From Babylonia areolata (lineage: Eukaryota > Mollusca > Gastropoda > Neogastropoda > Buccinidae): a DNA stretch of 64,000 bases. The first letter of the stretch is position 1, and each line of letters opens with the position of its first letter. The DNA is taken from contig NC_134878.1 in assembly GCF_041734735.1 (NCBI RefSeq), forward strand, positions 36,793,729 through 36,857,728, read 5' to 3'. The notes beneath the pieces are model-generated. The model was not told the origin of the DNA. It did no database searches and worked only from the letters and a program-made list of their open reading frames with translations. Shown one piece after another: positions 40,701-54,100 of this stretch. The translations under genes were made by a program, and so were the position numbers.

Positions 40701-42100
40701 AACAAAAGCTAAGTGATTTTTCTGTGAATTTGATTAATAATTTGTCATGGCGTTATTGTTTAATGTTTGAATTATTAGTAAATTATTGAGAGGGCTCAAA
40801 GATGATTTGTCGTTGAATGCACGAGAAAAAACGCTTATCTTTTCTGTGGACAGAGTGATTTTTTCTGTGTGATTGACTGATAATTTATCATCGTTGTTAT
40901 TGTTTAATTATTGAATATTAGTGAATGACAGAGAGAGGGCCGACAGAGAGGGCCGAGAAACACCTAGAAACCGGCCGACGAAACCGCGAACAAATCGACC
41001 GTTTGAAGTATGCAACACTTAGCGGACCTTCCTGACTGTGAGCTGGGTGGGGCAGCATTTGAAATCGTTGTAGTGGGCTGACATGAATCCGCCAGAGGGT
41101 TAAGATCACCTGGTCAGTTTTTAACAGGCAACCTGCAAGAGCTTCAGAACATAAAGCTAAGTGATTTTCTGTGAATTTGATTATAATTTGTCATGGCGTT
41201 ATTGTTTAATGTTTGAATTATTAGTAAATTATTGAGAGGGCTCAAAGATGATTTGTCCGTTGAATGCACGGAAAAAACCGCTTATCTTTTCTGTGGACAG
41301 AGTGATTTTTCTGTGTGATTGACTGATAATTTATCATCGTGTTATTGCTTAATTATTGAATTATTAGTGAAGGACAGAGAGGGCCGACAGAGAGGGCCCA
41401 GAAACACCTAGAAACCGGCAGAAACCGCGCACAAATCGACCGTTGAAGTTATGCAACACTTAGCGGACCCTTCTGACTGTGAGCTGGGTGGGGGCAGCAT
41501 TTGAAATCGAGTAGTGGGGCTGAATGAATCCGCCAGTGTTAAGATCACTGGTCAGTTTTTACAGGCAACCTGCAAGCTTCAGAAAAAAAGCTAAGTGATT
41601 TTTCTGTGAATTTGATTAATAATTTGTCATGGCGTTATTGTTTAATGTTTGAATTATTAGTAAATTATTGAGAGGGCTCAAAGATGATTTGTCCGTTGAA
41701 TGCACGGAAAAACCGCTTATCTTTTCTGTGGACAGAGTGATTTTTCTGTGTGATTGACTGATAATTTATCATCGTGTTATTGCTTAATTATTGAATTATT
41801 AGTGAAGGACAGAGAGGGCCGACAGAGAGGGCCCAGAAACACCAAAACCGGCCGAAACCGCGCACAAATCGACCGTTGAAGTTATGCAACACTTAGCGGA
41901 CCCTCCTGACTGTGAGCTGGGTGGGGGCAGCATTTGAAATCGTGTAGTGGGGCTGAATGAATCCGCCAGTGTTAAGATCATCTGGTCAGTTTTTACAGGC
42001 AACCTGCAAGCTTCAGAACAAAAGCTAAGTGATTTTTCTGTGAATTTGATTAATAATTTGTCATGGCGTTATTGTTTAATGTTTGAATTATTAGTAAATT
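34781..42100. repeat. Satellite subarray D with linked diagnostic changes
   Basis: About 17 monomers in which several changes tend to occur together: TTGCTTAATT for TTGTTTAATT, GAAGGACAG for GAATGACAG, GGGCCCAGAAAC for GGGCCGAGAAAC, AAAACCGC for AAAATCGC, and ATCATCTGG for ATCACCTGG. Not every copy has all of them. Because these substitutions are shared by many copies they are real variants. Superimposed are private single-base losses, often in G runs (GGGG for GGGGG before CAGCATTTG), which look more like consensus errors. Confidence 0.85.
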
Positions 42101-45100
42101 ATTGAGAGGCTCAAAGATGATTTGTCCGTTGAATGCACGGAAAAATCGCTTATCTTTTCTGTGGACAGAGTGATTTTTCTGTGTGATTGACTGATAATTA
42201 TCATCGTGTTATTGTTTAAATTATTGAATTATTAGTGAAATGACAGAGAGGGCCGACAGAGAGGGCCAGAAACACCTAGAAACGGCCGAAAACCGTCGCA
42301 CAAATCGACCGTTGAAGTTATTGCAACACTTAGCGGACCCTTCCTGACTGTGAGCTGGTTGGGCGATGCAGATTTGAAATCGTGTAAGTGGGGCAGGAAT
42401 GAATCCAGCCAGGTGTTCAGATCATCTGATCAGTTTTTTACAGGCAACCTGCAAGCTTCAGAACAAAAGCTAAGTGATTTTTCCTGATGAATTTGATTAA
42501 TAATTTGTCATGGCGTTGATTGTTTAATGTTTGAATTATTAGTAAATTATTGAGAGGGCTCAAAGATGATTTGTCCGTTGAATGCACCGGAAAAAGCTTA
42601 TCTTTTCTGTGGACAGAGTGATTTTTCTGTGTGATTGACTGATAATTTATCATCGTGTTATTGTTTAATTATTGAATTATTAGTGGTAATGACAGAGAGG
42701 GCCGACAGAGAGGGCCGAGAACACCTAGAAAACCGGGCCGAACCGCGCACAAATCGACCGTTGAAGTTATGCAACACTTAGGCGGACCCTTCCTGACTGT
42801 GAGCTGGTGGGGGCAGCTATTTGAAATCGTGTAGTGGGGCTGAATGAATCCAGCCAGAGTTTAAGATCACCTGTCAGTTTTTTACAGGCAACCTGCAAGC
42901 TTCAGAAACAAAAGCTAAGATTGTTTTCTGTGAATTTGGATTAATATTTGTCATGGCGTTATTGTTTAATTTTGAATTATTAGTAAATTAGTTAGGGGCT
43001 CAAATGATGATTTGTCCGTTGAAGTGCACGAAAAATCCTTATCTTTTCTGTGGACAGTAGTGATTTTTCTTGTGATTGACCTGAAAGATTTATCATCGTG
43101 ATTATTTTTAATTATTGAATTATTAGTGAATGACAGAGAGGGCCGACAGAGAGGGCCGAGAAACACCTAGAAACCGCCGAAACCGCGCACAAATCGACCG
43201 TTGAAGTTATGCAACACTTAGCGGACCCTTCCTGACTGTGAGCTGGGTGGGCAGCATTTGAAATCGTGTAGTGGGGCTGAATGAATCCGCCAGGTGTTAA
43301 GATCACCTGGTCAGTTTTTACAGGCAACCTGCAAGCTTCAGAACAAAAGCTAAGTGATTTTTCTGTGAATTTGATTAATAATTTGTCATGGCGTTATTGT
43401 TTAATGTTTGAATTATTAGTAAATTATTGAGAGGGCTCAAAGATGATTTGTCCGTTGAATGCACGGAAAAACCGCTTATCTTTTCTGTGGACAGAGTGAT
43501 TTTTCTGTGTGATTGACTGATAATTTATCATCGTGTTATTGCTTAATTATTGAATTATTAGTGAAGGACAGAGAGGGCCGACAGAGAGGGCCCAGAAACA
43601 CCTAGAAACCGGCCGAAACCGCGCACAAATCGACCGTTGAAGTTATGCAACACTTAGCGGACCCTTCCTGACTGTGAGCTGGGTGGGGGCAGCATTTGGA
43701 AATCGTGTAGTGGGGCTGAATGAATCCGCCAGGTGGTTTAAGATCACCTGTCAGTTTTTAACAGGCAACCTGCAAGCTTCAGAACAAAAGCTAAGTGATT
43801 TTTCTGTGAATTTGATTAATAATTTGTCATGGCGTTATTGTTTAATGTTTGAATTATTAGTAAATTATTGAGAGGGCTCAAAGATGATTTGTCCGTTGAA
43901 TGCACGGAAAATCCGCTTATCTTTTCCTGTGGACAGAGTGATTTTCTGTGTGATTGACGATAATTTATCATCGTGTTATTGTTTAATTATTGAATTATTA
44001 GTGAATGACAGAGAGGGCCGACAGAGGAGGCCGAGAAACACCTAGAAACCGGCCGAAACCGCGCACAAATCGACCGTTGAAGTTATGCAACACTTAGCGG
44101 ACCCTTCCTGACTATGAGCTGGGGTGGGGGCAGCATTGAAATCGTGTAGTGGGCTGAATGAATCCGCCAGTGTTAAATCATCTGGTCAGTTTTTACAGGC
44201 AACCTGCAAGCTTCAGAACAAAAAGCTAAGTGATTTTTCTGTGAATTTGATTAATAATTTCATGGCGTATTGTTTAATGTTTGAATTATTAGTAAATTAT
44301 TGAGAGGGCTCAAAGATGATTTGTCCGTTGAATGCACGAAAAACCGCTTATCTTTTCTGTGACAGAGTGATTTTTCTGTGGATTGACTGATAATTTATCA
44401 TCGTGTTATTGCTTAATTATTGAATTATTAGTGAAGACAGAGAAGGCCGACAGAGAGGCCCAGAAACACCTAGAAACCGGCCGAAACCGCGCACAAATCG
44501 ACCGTTGAAGTTATGCAACACTTAGCGGACCCTTCCTGACTGTGAGCTGGTGGGGGCAGCATTTGAAATCGTGTAGTGGGCTGAATGAATCCGCCAGGTG
44601 TAAGATCATCTGGTCAGTTTTTTACAGCAACCTGCAAGCTTCAGAACAAAAGCTAAGTGATTTTCTGTGAATTTGATTATAATTTGTCATGGCGTATAGT
44701 TGTAATGTTTGAATTATTATAAATTATTGAGGAGGGCTCAAAGATGATTTGTCCCGTTGAATGCACGGAAAAATCGCTTATCTTTCTGTGACAGAGTGAT
44801 TTTTCTGTGTGATGAGCTGATAATTTATCATCGTGTTATTGTTTAATATTGAATTATTAGTGAATGACAGAGAGGGGCCGACAGAGAGGCCGAGAAACAC
44901 CAAGAAACCGGGCCGAAACCGGCGCCAAATCGACCGTTGAGAGTTATGCAACACTTAGCGGACCCTTGCCTGACTGTGAGCTGGGTGGGGCAGGCATTTG
45001 AAATCGGGTAGTGGGGCTGAATGAATCCCCAGTTTTAAGATCACCTGGTCAGTTTTTTTACAGGCAACCTGCAAGCTTCAGAACAAAAGCTAAGTGATTT

Positions 45101-48100
45101 GTTTCGTGAATTTGATTAATAATTTGTCATGCGTTAGTGTTTAATGTTTGAATTATTAGTAAATTATTGAGAGGGCTCAAAGATGATTTGTCCGTTGAAT
45201 GCACGGAAAAACCGCTTATCTTTTCTGTGGACAGAGTGATTTTTCTGTGTGATTGACTGATAATTTATCATCGTGTTATTGCTTAATTATTGAATTATTA
45301 GTGAAGGACAGAGAGGGCCGACAGAGAGGGCCCAGAAACACCTAGAAACCGCCGAAACCGCGCACAAATCGACCGTTGAAGTTATGCAACACTTAGCGGA
45401 CCCTTCCTGACTGTGAGCTGGGTGGGGGCAGCATTTGAAATCGTGTAGTGGGGCTGAATGAATCCGCCAGGTGTTAAGATCATCTGGTCAGTTTTTACAG
45501 GCAACCTGCAAGCTTCAGAACAAAAGCTAAGTGATTTTCTGTGAATTTGATTAATAATTTGTCATGGCGTTATTGTTTAATGTTTGAATTATTAGTAAAT
45601 TATTGAGAGGGCTCAAAGATGATTTGTCCGTTGAATGCACGGAAAAACCGCTTATCTTTTCTGTGGACAGAGTGATTTTTCTGTGTGATTGACTGATAAT
45701 TTATCATCGTGTTATTGCTTAATTATTGAATTATTAGTGAAGGACAGAGAGGCCGACAGAGAGGGCCCAGAAACACCTAGAAACCGGCCGAAACCGCGCA
45801 CAAATCGACCGTTGAAGTTATGCAACACTTAGCGGACCCTTCCTGACTGTGAGCTGGGTGGGGGCAGCATTTGAAATCGTGTAGTGGGCTGAATGAATCC
45901 GCCAGGTGTTAAGATCATCTGGTCAGTTTTTACAGGCAACCTCAAGCTTCAGAACAAAAGCTAAGTGATTTTTCTGTGAATTTGATTAATAATTTGTCAT
46001 GGCGTTATTGTTTAATGTTTGAATTATTAGTAAATTATTGAGAGGCTCAAAGATGATTTGTCCGTTGAATGCCGGAAAAACCGCTTATCTTTTTCTGTGG
46101 ACAGAGTGATTTTTCTGTGTGATTGACTGATAATTTTATCATCGTGTTATTGCTTAATTATTGAATTATTAGTGAAGGACAGAGAGGGCCGACAAGAGAG
46201 GGCCCGAGAAACACCTAGAAACGGCGGCCGAAACCGCGCACAAATCGACCGTTGAAGTTATGCAACACTTAGCGGACCCTTCCTGACTGTGTGCTGGGTG
46301 GGGCAGCATTTGAAATCGGTGTAGTGGGGCTGAATGAATCCGCCAGGTGTTAAGATCATCTGGTCAGTTTTACAGGCAACCTGCATGCTTCAGAACATAA
46401 ACTAAGTGATTTTTCTGTGAATTGATAGATAATTTGTCATGGCGTTATTGTTTAATGTTTAATTATTAGTAAATTATTGAGAGGGCTTCAAGAGGATGAT
46501 TTGTCCGTTGAATGCACGGAAAAATCGCTTATCTTTTCTGTGGACAGAGTGATTTTTCTGTGTGATTGACTGATAATTTATCATCGTGTTATTGTTTAAT
46601 TATTGAATTATTAGTGAATGACAGAGAGGGCCGACAGAGAGGGCCGAGAAACACCTAGAAACCGGCCGAAACCGCGCAACAAATCGACCGTTGAAGTTAT
46701 GCAACACTGAGCGGACCCTTCCTGACTGTGAGCTGGTGGAGGGGGCAGCCATTGAAATCGTGTAGTGGGCTGAAGTGAATCCGCCAGGTGTTAAGATCAC
46801 CTGGTCAGTTTTTACAGGCAACCTGCAAGCTTCAGAACAAAAGCTAAGTGATTTTTCTGGTGAATTTGATTAATAATTTGTCATGGCGTTTATTGTTTAA
46901 TGTTTGAATTATTAGAAATTAGTGAGAGGGCTCAAAGATGATTTGTCCGTTGAATGCACGGAAAAATCGCTTATCTTTTCTGTGGACAGAGTATTTTTCT
47001 GTGTAGATTGACTGATAATTTATCATCGTGTTATTGTTGTAATTATTGAATATTAGTGAATGACAGAGAGGGCCGACAGAGAGGGCCGAAAACTCCTAGA
47101 AACCGCCGAAACCGCGCACAAAAAGACCGTTGAAGTTATGCAACACTTAGCGGACCCTTCCTGACTGTGAGCTGGTGGGGGCAGCATTTGAAATCGGGTA
47201 GTGGGGCTGAATGAATCCGCCAGGTGTTAGATCACCTGGTCAGTTTTTACAGGCAACCTGCAAGCTTCAGAACAAAGCTATGATTTTTCTGTGAATTTGA
47301 TTGAATAATTTGTCATGGCGTTATTGTTTAGATGTTTTGAATTATTAGTAAATTATTGAGAGGGGCTCAAAGATGATTTGTCCGTTGAATGCACGGAAAA
47401 AATCGCTTATCTTTTCTGTGACAGAGTGATTTTCTGTGTATTGACTGATAATTTATCATCGTGTTATTGTTTAATTATTGAATTATTATGGAATGACAGA
47501 GAGGGCCGACAGAGAGGCCGAGAAACACCTAGAAACCGGCCGAAACCGCGGCACAAATCGACCGTTGAAGTTATGCAACACTTAGCGGACCCTTCCTGAC
47601 TGTGAGCTGGTGGGGGCAGCATTTGAAATCGGGTAGTGGGGGCTGAATGAATCCGCAGGGTTTAAGATCACCTGGTCAGTTTTTACAGGCAACCTGCAAG
47701 CTTCAGAACAAAAGCTAAGTGATTTTCTGTGAATTTGATTAATAATTTGTCATGGCGTTATTGTTTTAATGTTTGAATTATTAGTAAATTATTGAGAGGG
47801 CTCAAAGATGATTTGTCCGTTGAATGCACGGAAAAATCGCTTATCTTTTCTGTGGACAGAGTGATTTTTCTGTGTGATTGACTGATAATTTATCATCGTG
47901 TTATTGTTTAATTATTGAATTATTAGTGAATGACAGAGAGGGCCGACAGAGAGGGCCGAGAAACACCTAGAACCGGCCGAAACCGCGCACAAATCGACCG
48001 TTGAAGTTATGCAACACTTAGCGGACCCTTCCTGACTGTGAGCTGGGTGGGGGCAGCATTTGAAATCGGGTAGTGGGGCTGAATGAATCCGCCAGGTGTT

Positions 48101-51100
48101 AAGATCACCTGGTCAGTTTTTACAGGCAACCTGCAAGCTTCAGAACAAAAGCTAAGTGATTTTTCTGTGAATTTGATTAATAATTTGTCATGGCGTTATT
48201 GTTTAATGTTTGAATTATTAGTAAATTATTGAGAGGGCTCAAAGATGATTTGTCCGTTGAATGCACGGAAAAATCGCTTATCTTTTCTGTGGACAGAGTG
48301 ATTTTTCTGTGTGATTGACTGATAATTTATCATCGTGTTATTGTTTAATTATTGAATTATTAGTGAATGACAGAGAGGGCCGACAGAGAGGGCCGAGAAA
48401 CACCTAGAAACCGCCGAAACCGCGCACAAATCGACCGTTGAAGTTATCAACACTTAGCGGACCCTTCCTGACTGTGAGCTGGGTGGGGGCAGCATTTGAA
48501 ATCGGGTAGTGGGGCTGAATGAATCCGCCAGGTGTTAAGATCACCTGGTCAGTTTTTACAGGCAACCTGCAAGCTTCAGAACAAAAGCTAAGTGATTTTT
48601 CTGTGAATTTGATTAATAATTTGTCATGGCGTTATTGTTTAATGTTTGAATTATTAGTAAATTATTGAGAGGGCTCAAAGATGATTTGTCCGTTGAATGC
48701 ACGGAAAAATCGCTTATCTTTTCTGTGGACAGAGTGATTTTTCTGTGTGATTGACTGATAATTTATCATCGTGTTATTGTTTAATTATTGAATTATTAGT
48801 GAATGAAGAGAGGGCCGACAGAGAGGGCCGAGAAACACCTAGAAACCGCCGAAACCGCGCACAAATCGACCGTTGAAGTTATGCAACACTTAGCGGACCC
48901 TTCCTGACTGTGAGCTGGTGGGGCAGCATTTGAAATCGGGTAGTGGGCTGAATGAATCCGCCAGTGTTAAGATCACCTGGTCAGTTTTTACAGGCAACCT
49001 GCAAGCTTCAGAACAAAAGCTAAGTGATTTTTCTGTGAATTTGATTAATAATTTGTCATGGCGTTATTTTTAATGTTTGAATTATTATAAATTATTGAGA
49101 GGGCTCAAAGATGATTTGTCCGTTGAATGCACGGAAAAATCGCTTATCTTTTCTGTGGACAGAGTGATTTTTCTGTGTGATTGACTGATAATTTATCATC
49201 GGTTTATTGTTTAATTTTGAATTATTAGTGAATGACAGAGAGGGGCCGACAGAGAGGGCCGAGAAACACCTAGAAACCGGCCGAAACCGCGCACAAATCG
49301 ACCGTTGAAGTTATGCAACACTTAGCGACCCCTTCCTGACTGTGAGCTGGGGTGGGGCAGCATTTGAAATCGGGTAGTGGGGGCTGAATGAATCCAGCCA
49401 GTGTTAAGATCACCTGGTCAGTTTTTACAGGCAACCTGCAAGCTTCAGAACAAAAGCTAAGTGATTTTTCTGTGAATTTGATTAATAATTTGTCATGCGT
49501 TATTGTTTAATGTTTGAATTATTAGTAAATTATTGAGAGCTCAAAGATGATTTGCCCGTTGAATGCACGGAAAAATCGCTTATCTTTTCTGTGGACAGAG
49601 TGATTTTTCTGTGTGATTGACTGATAAGTTATCATCGTGTTATTGTTTAATTATTGAATTATTAGTGAATGACAGAGAGGGCCGACAGAGAGGCCGAGAA
49701 ACACCTAGAAACCGTCCGAAACCGCGTCACAAATCGACCGGTTGAAGTTATGCAACTCTTAGCGACCCTGTCCTGACTGTGAGCTGGTGGGGGCAGCATT
49801 TGAGATCGGGTAGTGGGGCTGATGAATCCGCCAGGTGTTAAGATCACCTGGTCAGTTTTAACAGGCAGACCTGCAAGCTTCAGAACAAAAGCTAAGTGAT
49901 TTTTCTGTGAATTTGATTGATAATTTGTCATTGCGTATTGTTTAATGTTTGAAGTTATAGTAAATTATTGAGAGGGCTCAAAGAATGATTTGTCCGTTGA
50001 ATGCACGGAAAAATCGCTTATCTTTTCTGTGGACCAAGTGGATTGTTCTGTGTGATTGGACTGATAATTTATCATCGAGTTTATTGTTTAAGATTACTGA
50101 AATCATTAGTGAATGACAGAGAGGGCCGACAGAGGAGGGCCGAGAAACACCTAGAAACCGGCCGAAACCGCGCACAAATCGACCGTTGAAGTTATGGCAA
50201 CACTTAGCGGACCCTTCCTGACTGTGAGCTGGGTGGGGCAGCATTTGAAATCGTGTAGTGGGGCTGAATGAATCCGCCAGGTGTTAAATCATCTGGTCAG
50301 TTTTTACAGGCAACCTGCAAGCTTCAGAACAAAAGCTAAGTGATTTTTCTGTGAATTTGATTAATAATTTGTCATGGCGTTATTGTTTAATGTTTGAATT
50401 ATTAGTAAATTATTGAGAGGGCTCAAAGATGATTTGTCCGTTGAATGCACGGAAAAACCGCTTATCTTTCTGTGGACAGAGTGATTTTTCTGTGTGATTG
50501 ACTGATAATTAATCATCGTGTTATTGCTTAATATTGAATTATTAGTGAAGACAGAGAGGGCCGACAGAGAGGCCAGAAACAACACCTAGAAACCGCCGAA
50601 ACGCGCACAAATCGACCGTTGAAGTTATGCAACACTTAGCGGACCCTTCCTGACTGTGAGCTGGGTGGCGGCAGCATTTGAAATCGTGTAGTGGGGCTGA
50701 ATGAATCCGCCAGTGTTAAGATCATCTGGTCAGTTTTTACAGGCAACCTGCAAGCTTCAGAACAAAAGCTAAGTGATTTTTCTGTGAATTTGATTAATAA
50801 TTGTCATGGCGTTATTGTTTAATGTTTTGAATTATTAGTAAATTATTGAGAGGTCTCAAATGATTTGTCCGTTGAATGCACGGAAAAACCGCTTATCTTT
50901 TCTGTGGACAGAGTGATTTTTCCTGTGTGATTGACTGATAATTTATCATCGTGTTATTGCTTAATTATTGAATTATAGTGAAGGACAGAGAGGCCGACAG
51001 AGAGGGCCCAGAAAACACCTAGAAACCGGCCGAAACCGCGCACAAATCGACCGTTGAAGTTATGCAACACTTAGCGGACCCTTCCTGACTGTGAGCTGGG

Positions 51101-54100
51101 GGGGCAGCATTTGAAATCGTGTAGTGGGGCTGAATGAATCCGCCAGGTGTTAAGATCATCTGGTCATTTGTTTTTACAGGCAACCTGCAAGCTTCAGAAC
51201 AAAAGCTAAGTGATTTTTCTGTGAATTTGATTAATAATTTGTCATGGCGTGTTATTGTTTAATGTTTGAATTATTTAGTAAATTATTGAAGGGCTCAAAG
51301 ATGATTTTGTCCGTTGAATGCACGAAAAAATCGCTTATCTTTTCTGTGGACAGAGTGATTTTTCTGTGTGATTGACTGATAATTTTCATCGTGTTATTGC
51401 TTTAATTATTGAATTATTAGTGAATGACAGAGAGGGCCGACAGAGAGGGCCGAGAAACCCTAGAAACCGCCGAGAAACCGCGCACAAATCGACCGTTGAA
51501 GTTATGCAACACTTAGCGGACCCTTCTGACTGTGAGCTGGGTGGGGGCAGCATTTGAAATCGTGTAGTGGGCTGAATGAAATCCCCAGTGTTAAGATCAC
51601 CTGGTCAGTTTTTACAGTCAACCTGCAAGCTTCAGAACAAAAGCTAAGTGATTTTTCTGTGAATTTGATTAATAATTGTCAGGGCGTTTTTGTTTAATGT
51701 TTGAATTATTAGTAATTATTGAGAAGGGCTCAAAGACGATTGTCCGTTGAATGCACGGAAAAATCGCTTATCTTTTCTGTGGACAGAGAGGTTTTTTCTG
51801 TGTGATGACTGATAATTTATCATCGTGTAATTGTTTAATTATTGAATTATTAGTGAATGACAGAGAGGGCCGACAGAGAGGGCCGAGAAACACCTAGAAA
51901 CCGCCGAAACCAGCGCACAAATCGACCGTTGAAGTTATGCAACACTTAGCGGACCCTTCCTGACTGTGACTGGGTGGGGCAGCATTTGAAATCGTGTAGT
52001 GGGGCTGATGAATCCCCAAGGTGTTTAAGATCACCTGGTCATTTTACAGCGAACCTGCAAGCTTCAGAACAAAAGCTAAGTGATTTTTCTGGTGAATTGA
52101 TTAATATTGTTCATGCGTTTAGTTGTTTAATGTTTGAATTATTAGTAAATTATTGAGAGGGCTCAAAGATGATTTGTCCGTTGAATGCACGGAGAAAACT
52201 CGCTTATCTTTTCTGTGGACAGAGTGAGTTTTCTGTGTGGATTGACTGATAATTTATCACGTGTTGATTGTTAATTATTGAATTATTAGGGAATGACAGA
52301 GAGGACGACAGAGAGGGCCGAGAAACACCTAGAAAACCTGGCCGAAAACGCGCACAAATCGGACCGTTGAAGTTATCAACACTTAGCGACCTTCCTGACT
52401 GTAGCTGGGTGGGGCAGCATGTGAAATCGGAGTTGGGGAGCTGACTGAATCCCACCAGGTGTTTAAGATCACCTGGTCAGTTTTTACAGCAACCTGCAAG
52501 CTTCAGAACAAAAGCTAAGTGATTTTGCAGTGAATTTGATTAAGAATTTGCGTCATCGGCGTTATGTTAATGTGTTGAATTAGTTGTAAAATTATTCGAG
52601 GCTCAAAGATGATTTGTCGCATTGAATGCCCCGGAAAAATCGCTTATCTTTCTGTGGACAGAGTGATTTTTCTGTGTGGGATTGACTGATCAAGTTATCT
52701 TCGTGTTTATTGTTTAATTATTGAAATTATTAGTGAAGACAGAGAGGGCCGACAGAGAGGGCCCAGAAACACCCTAGAAACCGCCGAAACCGCGCACAAA
52801 TCGACCGTTGAAGTTATGCAACACTTAGCGGACCCTTCCTGACTGTGAGCTGGGTGGGGGCAGCATTTGAAATCGTGTAGTGGCTGAATGAATCCGCCAG
52901 GTGTTAAGATCATCTGGTCAGTTTGTACAGGCAACCTGCAAGCTCAGAACAAAAGCTAAGTGATTTTTCTGTGAATTTGATTAATAATTTGTCATGGCGT
53001 TATTGTTTAATGTTTGAATTATTAGTAAATTATTGAGAGGGCTCAAAGATGATTTGTCCGTTGAATGCACGAAAAACCGCTTATCTTTTCTGTGGACAGA
53101 GTGATTTTTCTGTGTGATGACTGATAATTTATCATCGTGTTATTGCTTAATTATTGAATTATTAGTGAAGGACAGAGAGGGCCGAAAGAGAGCCCAGAAA
53201 CACCTAGAAACCGGCCGAAACCGCGCACAAATCGACCGTTGAAGTTATGCAACACTTAGCGGACCCTTCCTGACTGTGAGCTGGGTGGGGCAGCATTTGA
53301 AATCTGTAGTGGGGCTGAATGAATCCGCCAGTGTTAAGATCATCTGGTCAGTTTTTACAGGCAACCTGCAAGCTTCAGAACAAAAGCTAAGTGATTTTCT
53401 GTGAATTTGATTAATAATTTGTCATGGCGTATTGTTTAATGTTTGAATTATTAGTAAATTATTGAGAGGGCTCAAGATGATTTGTCCGTTGAATGCAACG
53501 GAAAACCGCTTATCTTTGTCGTACAGAGTGATTTTTCTGTGTGATTGACTGATAAATTATCATCGTGTTATTGCTTAATTATTGAATTATTAGTGAAGAC
53601 AGAGAGGGCCGACAGAGAGGGCCCAGAAACTAGAACCTAGAAACCGGCCGAAACCGCGCACAAATCGACGTTGAAGTTATGCAACACATAGCGGACCCTT
53701 CCTGACTGTGAGCTGGGTGGCAGCATTTGAAATCGGGTAGTGGGGCTGAATGAATCCGCCAAGTGTTAAGATCACCTGGTCAGTTTTTACAGGCAACCTG
53801 CAAGCTTCAGAACAAAAGCGAAGGTGATTTTTCTGTATTTGATTGATAATTTGCATGGCGTTATTGTTTAATGTTGGAATTATTAGTAAAATTATTGAGA
53901 GGAGTCAAAGATGATTTGTCCGTTGAATGCACGGAAAAATCGCTTATCTTTTCTGTGGACAGAGTGATTTTTCTGTGTGATTGACTGATAAGTTTATCAT
54001 CGGGTTATTGTTTAATGATTGAATTATTAGTGAATGGACTAGAGGGCCGACAGAGAGGGCCGAGAAACACCTAGAAACCGGCCGAGAACCGCGCACAAAG

